Notes: generated by a model not told the origin, from the letters alone. Counted from the stretch's first letter, positions 1 through 5,713 are shown. The stretch: DNA of 5,776 nt from Candidatus Omnitrophota bacterium (GCA_018814745.1 JAHIZC010000161.1:1-5776), one strand, 5' to 3'. Made by a program: numbers and translations.

Positions 1-10
1 CCTAATAATT

Positions 11-99
11 GGAGAGGTGGCTGAGCGGCCGAAAGCAACTCACTGCTAATGAGTTGGCCCGGGAAACTGGGCCCCTGGGTTCAAATCCCAGCCTCTCCG
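11..99 (+). tRNA. tRNA-Ser (anticodon GCU)
   Basis: Class II (long variable arm) serine tRNA that decodes AGC/AGU. The 7-bp acceptor stem pairs 11-17 (GGAGAGG) with 92-98 (CCTCTCC), with G99 as discriminator. The D stem pairs 20-22 with 34-36. The anticodon stem pairs 38-42 with 50-54 around a seven-base loop, with anticodon GCT at 45-47. The extra arm is a strong G/C hairpin (GGCCC at 56-60 with GGGCC at 69-73). The T arm is CTGGG/CCCAG around TTCAAAT (75-91). The 3' CCA is not encoded, since position 100 onward reads TTC, so it must be added by a nucleotidyltransferase. The tRNA's own promoter lies outside the window. The last 12 bases (88-99) are duplicated at 199-210 on the far side of a small inverted-repeat element. 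Confidence 0.97.
88..99 (+). repeat. 12-bp direct repeat, left copy (tRNA 3' end)
   Basis: CCAGCCTCTCCG, covering the end of the T stem, the 3' acceptor strand and the discriminator of tRNA-Ser. It is identical to 199-210, and identity stops on both sides (87 versus 198 and 100 versus 211 differ). The repeat is therefore exactly the unit one would expect from a target-site duplication or an att core. Confidence 0.85.
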
Positions 100-198
100 T
101 TCTACTTCGCCCTTCGACAATTAATAGCCGGTAGGGCTTCGTAGAACGTGTTCTTCGAAGCCATACCATTGTAAACATGTTGGTTGGCGTAGAAGAAC
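100..198. mobile_element. 99-bp palindromic element at the tRNA 3' end (MITE/REP-like)
   Basis: The segment begins exactly where the tRNA ends. It is bounded by two perfect copies of a 12-bp direct repeat, CCAGCCTCTCCG, at 88-99 (inside the tRNA) and 199-210. Its ends are imperfect terminal inverted repeats: TTCTACTTCGCC at 100-111 matches the reverse complement of 187-198 (TTCTTCTACGCC) at 10 of 12 positions. A second inverted repeat, 130-147 with 150-167, lies inside. There is no coding capacity, so movement would need an enzyme in trans. The layout (target-like duplication directly abutting inverted repeats) is seen in the sequence. That it is mobile is inference. It could instead be a REP/BIME-type repeat, or debris from site-specific integration at a tRNA gene. 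Confidence 0.6.
130..167. repeat. Long hairpin inside the tRNA-adjacent element
   Basis: Two 18-base arms, 130-147 and 150-167, are complementary at 16 of 18 positions with only GT between them. The mismatches are 134/163 and 142/155. As RNA or single-stranded DNA this would be a very stable hairpin. No T-run follows it, so it is a poor match to an intrinsic terminator for the tRNA, although it could protect or help process the transcript end. Confidence 0.8.
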
Positions 199-210
199 CA
201 GCCTCTCCGA
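199..210 (+). repeat. 12-bp direct repeat, right copy (orphan tRNA 3' end)
   Basis: Exact copy of 88-99 with no tRNA body attached, placed immediately after the right inverted repeat of the 100-198 element. It is a candidate target-site duplication or residual attachment-site core. Confidence 0.85.
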
Positions 211-302
211 TATTTTCAAGTCCTTCCATAGCAACAAGTTATAACTCCAACCAAAATAGCTTCCTATCTTCAAAATAATATTGAAAATTTGTCAATCTTA
301 TG

Positions 303-331
303 TTGAAATATGGCATTTTCTATGCTATATT
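303..331 (+). promoter_or_regulatory. Sigma70-type promoter of the coiled-coil/PilZ gene
   Basis: A -35 box TTGAAA (303-308), a 17-bp spacer and a -10 box TATATT (326-331), preceded by an extended -10 TG (323-324). Transcription would start near 338, leaving an untranslated leader of about 55 bases. The surrounding sequence is very AT-rich. The octamer ATGCTATA spanning the extended -10 also occurs in the promoter at 5686-5713, which supports both calls. Confidence 0.7.
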
Positions 332-382
332 ATATATAGGCTAAGATTAAAGGTATCTTAATAAACCATATACTTAATTAAT

Positions 383-389
383 GGAGGTG
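383..389 (+). promoter_or_regulatory. Shine-Dalgarno site for the 394 start
   Basis: GGAGGTG at 383-389 is a near-perfect anti-16S match. Its GGAGG core ends 6 bases before the ATG at 394, which fixes the start codon of the large gene. Confidence 0.85.
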
Positions 390-393
390 TGAA

Positions 394-3192
394 ATGGAAC
401 CACTAAGCATTTCTTTTTACGCAGTATCAGGATTTGCTGTCTTTATCTTATTAATCTGTCTGAAGCTTCTAAGAAGAATAAAAATATTGCGCAATGACCA
501 TTCACTCGAACATCAGAAGAAGACATCCGAGATAACTGATCTGACGAGCCGAGCGGATAAGTTAATAAATAATTTAGAAGAGGCAAAAAGTGAGATTAAG
601 AATTTAAAGAGCGGAGAGTCAAGCCTAAATACGAAACTGCGTAAATTAGATGAAGTTATTGCATCAGCGAGTAAGGAATGCCTCAGGCGGGATGAAGAGC
701 AGAAGGCAGGCCAGGAGACGGTCAATCGTCAGGAGCAGTTTATAAATGAGGCAAAAGCTAAAACCGCCACACTGGGAAATAATCTCCGGCAGAAGGAAAG
801 AGAGCTTGAGAAATTTCAAAGCACAAACCAAACACTTTCAAAAAAGCTAGAAGAACTCAAAGACCAATTAGAGGAATTCAGGAAGGATAATCGCGCCAAA
901 GAAGAGAACATCCTGCGCGAAGAGGAGAAGTTTAAACAGCTTCTCTCTGAGCATTCAAAGCTCCAGAATACACTAAAGGACAAAGAGCAATGCTTGATTA
1001 AGGTAAAAAATAGTAGTCATACTTTGGCTGTAAAGATACAAGAGCTGCAGTCTCAGGTTGAAAGTCTAAGTATTGAGAATCAGGCAGATAGAGAGACTGT
1101 TGCCCGTCAAGAAGAGGAATTGGAAGCAGCGATCTCTGCACGTACTCAGCTTCAGGGAGCATTGCGAGAGGAAAAGGGCCAGGTCGAAAAAATGCGGGAA
1201 AATATCGAAGCTGCTAATAGTAATATAGTGGAACTTCGGGCGCAAAACGAAACCCTAACACAGGAGAAAACAGGCAACAGGGAAACTATTTTACGGCAGG
1301 AGCAGGAATTACAACAGTCTAACGCGCAAGGCGAAGAACTCCGGGAGACGCTGCAAGATAGAGAGCAGCGCTTAGAACAAATCCAGAATACCAACCGGAT
1401 AATTATGGAAAAAATGAGCGCTCTTGAATTACAGATCAGGGGTTTAGAGAAAGAGAGAAATACTCAGGAGAAAACCATCTCTCGTCAAGAAGAGGAACTC
1501 AAAGAGGCTCTTGAAAATCTGGCGAAGGAAAAAGATACGCTAAAGCAGAAAAATCAGCAGAATAAAAACTTCAAGGAAGCGAACCAGGCCATGGCTGAAA
1601 AGATAGAGGGGCTGGAAACAGGTATGCAAAAAATTACCGAAGAAAAACAGGCGGACCAGGAGATCATTTCCTATCAAAGAGAGGAGTTGGAGCAGGTTTC
1701 CTCCAAGCGCGCTGAATTGGAGGATTCTTTTAAGGAAGCTCAGGATGCGCTGCGCAGGTTAAGTGCGGAAATTAATCAGCTCAAATCGCACCTTCAAGAT
1801 TTTAAAGAGAATACTCAAAGCAAAGAAGGGATTATTTCCTCTCAAGAAGAGGAGCTCGAGAAGGTGATTGCTAAATCTTCAGAGATCGAAAAGGGGCTGA
1901 AGGAGAAAGAGGCTAAGGTTAATAAGCTTGAAGATTCCTCTACTATGCAATCCAAACAGATAAAGCAGTTTCAATCTCAAGTAGCAAGTTTGACCGGCGA
2001 AAAAAGGGCTAACCAGGAAAGCATAGTGCGGCAAAGGATCGAGCTTGAGAAAACCGTTGCTCAATATTTGGAAGTCAATAATACGCTTCAGGAAAAGGAG
2101 CAACAACTTAAAGAACTAAAAAAAGCTAACGAAAATATGATCGCGGCGTTTAAGAAGAAAGAAGCAAAGATAGAAGGCCTGGAGAAGGGAACGCTTACCC
2201 AGAGTGTAATTATTGCAGAATCCAAAAGAAAAAACAAAAAAGCCAGCGATGACGTATTAGCTAAACAAAGGAATAAACTCCAAGAAGACAGGGAAGAGAA
2301 AGAGAAGCGATTGCCGCAGGTGTTATTGGGGTATAAGTTGGCTACAGAGGAAAAACTAGAGAAAGCGCGCCAAGTCAAAGGCGAACACGGCGGCAGCTTG
2401 CTGCAATTTTTATTCGTGAACAGGGATATAGACGAAAATAAATTAGTGGAATGTATATCTTCAAAGTTGAATGTTCCTTACCTCGCCTTAGGTGCCTATA
2501 ATATCCCTCAGGAGTTAGTAGGGCTGGTACCGGCTGAGATCGTAGAGAAGTATTGGTTAGTGCCGGTTGATAAAATCGGAGATAGCCTGATGGTGGTTAT
2601 GGTTGATCCTTTTGATAGCGAAGCGATAAAAGAACTAGAGCAAATCACCGGCTGTATCGTAAAAACATATATAGGCCTCTTTTCTGAAATCGCCAGAAAA
2701 ATTCAGCGTCTTTACAAAATTAATATACGTAGCTTTGATGCCGAAGGCAATTTAGTATCACCGATTTTTGTCAACAGCCTTGAATATACAGGTAGAGAAA
2801 GAAGAAGGGCAATTAGATTCAAGGCAAATTTTGCCGCGCATATTATTCACAATCATTCAGTAGACAGATCAACGACTGAGGATATAAGCTGGGATGGCCT
2901 ATCTTTCAGGCTGGAGCATGATCTGCCAATTTATTCAATGGTTACAATTCAAATGAATATCCCTGAGCTTAAAGATAAGGCAGGGAATCAGTTACCCGTC
3001 ACTGCGGTTGCTCAGGTAATCAGGATAAAGCATATAGAAAATAAGCACTTTATGATCGGAGTAAAGTTCCTTAAGATCGCCAAAGAAGACCTCAGCGCCG
3101 TACTTGAATATGTTGTCAGGGAAAAAGAAAAAGAACCGGAATTAGGCACCTGGCAGAAAATTCAGAAGCTGGCAAGCGGTATAATTTCTTGA
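394..3192 (+). CDS. Membrane-anchored coiled-coil protein with MshEN/GspE-N-like and PilZ domains
   Basis: 932-residue protein of no family known to me as a whole. Residues about 4-23 form one hydrophobic helix followed by KLLRRIK, predicting a membrane anchor with the bulk in the cytoplasm. Residues about 30-638 are a charged, nearly uninterrupted coiled coil rich in E, K and Q. It holds eight repeat copies anchored at residues 113, 176, 239, 302, 365, 428, 484 and 547. Residues about 639-774 resemble the N-terminal domain of GspE/PilB/MshE ATPases (T2SSE_N/MshEN), with two successive helical repeats and an NVPYL segment, but no ATPase domain follows. Residues about 800-912 are a PilZ domain with both c-di-GMP signatures: R804-x3-R808 and D830-I-S-W-D-G835. 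A c-di-GMP-responsive structural or polar adaptor, perhaps for pili, secretion or motility, is inference. It has its own promoter and ribosome site, and 67 bases separate it from dnaX. The domain calls are fairly sure; the function is not. Confidence 0.88.
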   Translation: MEPLSISFYAVSGFAVFILLICLKLLRRIKILRNDHSLEHQKKTSEITDLTSRADKLINNLEEAKSEIKNLKSGESSLNTKLRKLDEVIASASKECLRRDEEQKAGQETVNRQEQFINEAKAKTATLGNNLRQKERELEKFQSTNQTLSKKLEELKDQLEEFRKDNRAKEENILREEEKFKQLLSEHSKLQNTLKDKEQCLIKVKNSSHTLAVKIQELQSQVESLSIENQADRETVARQEEELEAAISARTQLQGALREEKGQVEKMRENIEAANSNIVELRAQNETLTQEKTGNRETILRQEQELQQSNAQGEELRETLQDREQRLEQIQNTNRIIMEKMSALELQIRGLEKERNTQEKTISRQEEELKEALENLAKEKDTLKQKNQQNKNFKEANQAMAEKIEGLETGMQKITEEKQADQEIISYQREELEQVSSKRAELEDSFKEAQDALRRLSAEINQLKSHLQDFKENTQSKEGIISSQEEELEKVIAKSSEIEKGLKEKEAKVNKLEDSSTMQSKQIKQFQSQVASLTGEKRANQESIVRQRIELEKTVAQYLEVNNTLQEKEQQLKELKKANENMIAAFKKKEAKIEGLEKGTLTQSVIIAESKRKNKKASDDVLAKQRNKLQEDREEKEKRLPQVLLGYKLATEEKLEKARQVKGEHGGSLLQFLFVNRDIDENKLVECISSKLNVPYLALGAYNIPQELVGLVPAEIVEKYWLVPVDKIGDSLMVVMVDPFDSEAIKELEQITGCIVKTYIGLFSEIARKIQRLYKINIRSFDAEGNLVSPIFVNSLEYTGRERRRAIRFKANFAAHIIHNHSVDRSTTEDISWDGLSFRLEHDLPIYSMVTIQMNIPELKDKAGNQLPVTAVAQVIRIKHIENKHFMIGVKFLKIAKEDLSAVLEYVVREKEKEPELGTWQKIQKLASGIIS
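730..2220 (+). repeat. 63-residue (189-bp) heptad-phased protein repeat, eight copies
   Basis: Within the coiled coil, a segment resembling x-E-T-I-x-R-Q-E-E-E-L recurs with its Q (or equivalent) at residues 113, 176, 239, 302, 365, 428, 484 and 547. Spacings are 63, 63, 63, 63, 63, 56 and 63, all multiples of seven. Each copy continues with an L-x3-L-K-E-K-E-like segment, then an N-x2-M-x2-K-I-x2-L-like segment. The copies are mostly diverged, but DNA identity survives at the anchor: the 15-mer CGTCAAGAAGAGGAA occurs at 1105 and again at 1483, exactly 378 bases (2 x 189) apart. A degenerate ninth copy may start near residue 610. Confidence 0.85.
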
Positions 3193-3217
3193 CAATAAAG
3201 GCCGCCTGAGGTAACAT
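3189..3217 (+). promoter_or_regulatory. Candidate dnaX-recR promoter overlapping the upstream stop codon
   Basis: A perfect -35 hexamer TTGACA lies at 3189-3194; its TGA is the stop codon of the upstream gene (3190-3192). After a 17-bp spacer comes TAACAT (3212-3217), a 4/6 match to TATAAT. Transcription would start near 3224, about 36 bases before the dnaX ATG. Read-through from the upstream gene is also possible, because no terminator hairpin is visible in the 67-base gap. Confidence 0.45.
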
Positions 3218-3259
3218 AGCTTATCGGAGTTTTAATCTCACCTAATATTTTTGTATCTC

Positions 3260-4807
3260 ATGCCCTATACTGTATTCGCTTTAAAATGGCGGCCTAGTAC
3301 TTTTGATGAAATCATCGGTCAGGGCCACATCGTTTCTATTCTTAAGAACGCGATTGAGAAGAATAGGCTGGCGCATGCCTATATTTTCGCCGGCCCCAGA
3401 GGCGTTGGTAAGACCTCGACTGCCAGGATTTTAGCCAAAGCGCTTAATTGTAAAGAAGGCCCTACTGCCACACCCTGCCAGAGGTGCCCGGCTTGCAAGG
3501 ATATCACTGGAGGCCGATCACTGGATGTAATTGAGGTAGACGGGGCATCAAATCGCGGGATTGATGAGATAAGGGCGCTTCGGGAAAATGTTAAATTCGC
3601 TCCCGCCAGCGCGAAATTCAAAGTTTATATTATCGATGAAGTCCATATGCTTACTACCGAGGCCTTCAACGCACTGCTTAAGACTCTCGAGGAGCCGCCG
3701 GGTTTTGTAAAATTCATCTTTGCTACAACTCAACCTCATAAAGTAATCGCCACGATTCTCTCCAGATGCCAACGTTTGGATTTTCGGCGTATTCCGGTGG
3801 TAGATATTATCAGCCAGTTAGAGCGCATCGTTAAGAAGGAAAGCATTAAGATAGATCAAGAAGTTCTTTTTGCAATCGCCAGAAGCAGCGATGGTTCTCT
3901 GCGGGATGCAGAGTCAATATTAGATCAGCTGACTTCGATCTCTGAAGATAAGGTTACCTTAAAAGATGTGATCTCTGTTTTGGGCTTAGTGGAGCAGGAG
4001 GCATTATTTTTGATAACCGATAAAATTATTCAGAAAGACCCTAAAGGTGCCTTGGGATTATTTAATGATCTGATCGAAGAAGGAAAGGATATAAGCGTAT
4101 TGCTATCAAATCTGATTGAACATTTTCGCAATTTAATGGTCGCCAAGATCACCGTAGGCGATTCAAGATTAATTGATCTGCCTAAGGAGATCTGTGAGAA
4201 GCTATTAGAGCAAAGCAAGATATTCAGCCTTGAGGAGATATTCAACGCATTTAATATTTTAGTGAACACTCAGGATATGGCTAGAAGATTGAACTCTTTA
4301 CGAATTCCTCTGGAGATAAGCCTGGTCAGATTAGCGCATAGCAAGGAGGAGACCGCCTCTTATACGCCCGCGCAACTTAAACCAAAGAGTATCCCGAAAC
4401 CCGTTTCTTTACAGCCGCAGCCGGTAAAAGAGGAAGTAAGCGATCCCGGATCATCGCAGTTGATATCCTTTGAGAGCATAAAAGAAGCCTGGCATAAATT
4501 AATCGGGAATCTTGAGAGAATCAAGATGTCAGTGGCCACTTATTTAAATGACGGCAGGCCGGTAAAGATAAAGGAGAATGTCCTGACGGTATCTTTTCCG
4601 AAAAATTATTCTCTGCATAAAGAATCTCTGGAGAGAAAAGATAATAAGGATCTCGTTGAAAACATTATGTCGGAAATCTTTAAAGCGAAGATGAAGGTTA
4701 ATTTCATTCTTTCTAAAGAAGAAGCAGAGAAAGACGATAACAAAAATCATCCATTCGTCCAATCAGCTTTGGAATTATTCGATGGAAGGATAATCAAAGA
4801 AGGATAA
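3260..4807 (+). CDS. dnaX: DNA polymerase III subunit gamma/tau
   Basis: Clamp-loader ATPase subunit that loads the sliding clamp and organises the replisome; 515 residues from the ATG at 3260. An in-frame TTG at 3251 is possible, but the ATG gives the family-typical opening MPYTVFALKWRPSTF. Residues visible: Walker A GPRGVGKT (45-52, with K51), zinc cysteines C64, C73, C76 and C79, Walker B D126-E127, sensor-1 region around A155-T-T, SRC motif with arginine finger R169, and a sensor-2-like GSLRDA motif. The numbering matches E. coli DnaX at the Walker A, zinc and SRC positions. A clamp-loader collar region follows. The end is a tau-type tail after a proline-rich linker, closing in HPFVQSALELFDG. 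It overlaps recR by one base. No convincing Shine-Dalgarno precedes the ATG; the nearest GGAG (3226-3229) is about 30 bases away. Confidence 0.97.
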   Translation: MPYTVFALKWRPSTFDEIIGQGHIVSILKNAIEKNRLAHAYIFAGPRGVGKTSTARILAKALNCKEGPTATPCQRCPACKDITGGRSLDVIEVDGASNRGIDEIRALRENVKFAPASAKFKVYIIDEVHMLTTEAFNALLKTLEEPPGFVKFIFATTQPHKVIATILSRCQRLDFRRIPVVDIISQLERIVKKESIKIDQEVLFAIARSSDGSLRDAESILDQLTSISEDKVTLKDVISVLGLVEQEALFLITDKIIQKDPKGALGLFNDLIEEGKDISVLLSNLIEHFRNLMVAKITVGDSRLIDLPKEICEKLLEQSKIFSLEEIFNAFNILVNTQDMARRLNSLRIPLEISLVRLAHSKEETASYTPAQLKPKSIPKPVSLQPQPVKEEVSDPGSSQLISFESIKEAWHKLIGNLERIKMSVATYLNDGRPVKIKENVLTVSFPKNYSLHKESLERKDNKDLVENIMSEIFKAKMKVNFILSKEEAEKDDNKNHPFVQSALELFDGRIIKEG

Positions 4808-5406
4808 TGGCAGATTATACTAAGTCAATAGAGAAGCTTATAGATAGTTTAGTTAGGCTTCCGGGAATCGGAAGGCGCAGTGCCGAGCGCATTGTTGGGC
4901 ATATAATAGACGCTTCCAGAGATGAGGTAAGAATATTATCAGAGTCTATAGATAAGGTCAAGGAGAGTGTGCGATTATGCCGCATCTGCCATAATTTAAG
5001 CGAAGAGGAGCTTTGTAGGATATGTCAGGATATCCATCGCCTGCGAGATACAGTGTGTATAGTTGAAAAGCCGAGCGATGTTACGGCAGTTGAGAAGACC
5101 GGTAATTTTAGAGGTGTATATCATGTGCTGATGGGTTCTATATCACCCTTAGAAGGTAAGGGCCCGGGAGATTTAAAGATCAATAGCCTGATGCAAAGAT
5201 TAAAGCAGAATAATATTAAGGAAGTGATCGTGGCTACAGATGCGGATACAGAGGGTGAGATAACGGCGCTATATCTTAGTCAGCTGATCAAGCCTTTAGG
5301 TGTTAAATTAACCCGCATCGGAGTTGGTATTCCTATGGGTTCTAATCTGGATTACGCTGACTCCTCGACTTTGTCCAGAGCATTAGATTCCCGCCGGGAA
5401 ATTTAG
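4807..5406 (+). CDS. recR: Recombination mediator RecR
   Basis: 199 residues, full length for RecR (E. coli about 201). It acts with RecO and RecF to load RecA at single-stranded gaps during daughter-strand gap repair. Visible order: an N-terminal helix-hairpin-helix with LPGIGRRSAERI (residues 18-29), a C4 zinc finger at C58, C61, C70 and C73, then a TOPRIM domain with the E87-K-P-S-D91 strand and an E149-G-E151 motif, and a C-terminal GVGIPMGSNLDYADSSTL segment typical of the family. The start ATG overlaps the dnaX stop in TAATG. AAGGA at 4800-4804 sits only two bases upstream, so translation is probably coupled to dnaX. The TOPRIM loop reads TDADTEGE, where E. coli has TNPTVEGE. Confidence 0.97.
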   Translation: MADYTKSIEKLIDSLVRLPGIGRRSAERIVGHIIDASRDEVRILSESIDKVKESVRLCRICHNLSEEELCRICQDIHRLRDTVCIVEKPSDVTAVEKTGNFRGVYHVLMGSISPLEGKGPGDLKINSLMQRLKQNNIKEVIVATDADTEGEITALYLSQLIKPLGVKLTRIGVGIPMGSNLDYADSSTLSRALDSRREI

Positions 5407-5511
5407 TTATAGTACTTAGATTAAAAAATAGCTTCGCTCAACTACTTCCGCGCTTCGTTTGGTCGCTCAACCTACGGTTCTCATCCTCTGGGGCTCGGGG
5501 CGCCACAAATA
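5407..5511. other. GC-rich intergenic stretch with degenerate CGCTCAAC repeats
   Basis: No gene is seen here. After an AT-rich lead (5407-5430) the composition switches to GC-rich. TCGCTCAACTAC at 5434-5445 recurs as TCGCTCAACCTAC at 5463-5475, 29 bases later, and GCTTCG occurs at 5431 and 5452. On the minus strand these read as GTTGAGCGA and CGAAGC runs. The segment ends in a G/C block (5489-5504) ending with GGCGCC. It looks like a decayed intergenic repeat element rather than coding or RNA sequence, but no complete family member is visible. Confidence 0.45.
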
Positions 5512-5542
5512 AGAAAGCCCAACGTAAAACGCTGGGCTTTCT
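5512..5542. terminator. Hairpin, probable dnaX-recR terminator
   Basis: AGAAAGCCCAACG (5512-5524) pairs with CGCTGGGCTTTCT (5530-5542) at 12 of 13 positions around a TAAAA loop. The stem has a G/C core flanked by A-rich left and T-rich right ends, the form of a bidirectional intrinsic terminator. There is no long T-run beyond the stem, only TTTCT inside it, so termination strength is uncertain. It lies 105 bases after recR. Confidence 0.55.
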
Positions 5543-5544
5543 AA

Positions 5545-5682
5545 AATGGCTCCTCTCCTGAATTGGATTATGAATATATGACCTTTTCTACGCTTTTTCA
5601 CGAACTTAAAGAAGCCGGGTATATCCGCTATTCGGGACCGGGTAAATTTCAACTTACAGGTTTAAAATGCACAAGAAAATAA
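5545..5682 (+). pseudogene. 3' remnant of a winged-helix-like gene
   Basis: This frame is open from a stop at 5542-5544 to TAA at 5680-5682. It encodes a 45-residue protein-like peptide whose middle reads FSTLFHELKEAGYIRYS, followed by GPGKFQLTGLKCTRK. A helix ending in KEAGYI, then two short strands around GPGK, is the pattern of a recognition helix and wing in DNA-binding winged-helix domains. The only ATG (5578) has no Shine-Dalgarno and would leave 34 residues, so it reads best as the tail of a gene whose 5' part was lost near the hairpin at 5512-5542. A genuine tiny gene is possible. The parent family is not recognised. Confidence 0.4.
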
Positions 5683-5685
5683 TAC

Positions 5686-5713
5686 TTGACAAACAAGGAT
5701 AAGATGCTATACT
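5686..5713 (+). promoter_or_regulatory. Near-consensus sigma70 promoter for a gene beyond the window
   Basis: A perfect -35 TTGACA (5686-5691), a 16-bp spacer, an extended -10 TG (5705-5706) and TATACT (5708-5713). A seven-T run (5713-5719) forms an AT-rich discriminator, and transcription should start near 5720. The box shares ATGCTATA with the promoter at 303-331. No start codon follows before the window ends at 5776, so the regulated gene or RNA is not visible. Confidence 0.75.

Noticed and set aside
100..198. Possible remnant of a GIY-YIG endonuclease gene on the minus strand (the peptide starts FFYANQHVYNG)
   Set aside because: The resemblance is only a few aromatic residues, with no GIY or YIG motif, and the inverted-repeat structure explains the sequence better.
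2..229. Minus-strand reading frame of 75 codons across the tRNA region
   Set aside because: It runs through the tRNA gene and the palindromic element, and its peptide shows no domain-like pattern.
513..2378. Several minus-strand frames inside the coiled-coil gene
   Set aside because: They are rich in Ser, Phe and Leu, as expected when a Glu/Lys-rich coiled coil is read in reverse.
3251..3262. TTG at 3251 as the dnaX start
   Set aside because: The ATG at 3260 gives the family-typical N-terminus and E. coli-like numbering at K51 and the zinc cysteines; the TTG has no better ribosome site.
4340..4760. Programmed frameshift producing a short gamma form of DnaX
   Set aside because: No A-AAA-AAG-like slippery heptamer with a following hairpin is visible in the linker or tail region.
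5541..5570. Minus-strand similarity to a tRNA 3' end (GGAGAGGAGCC)
   Set aside because: No matching 5' acceptor strand, T arm or anticodon arm could be found.
5546..5581. Micro-frame starting ATGGCTCCT (MAPLLNWIMNI)
   Set aside because: Eleven codons, no ribosome site, and overlapping the better-supported winged-helix-like frame.
5467..5652. Minus-strand 61-codon frame after recR
   Set aside because: It crosses the GC-rich repeat and the hairpin, has no ribosome site or recognisable domain, and lies opposite a more protein-like plus-strand frame.
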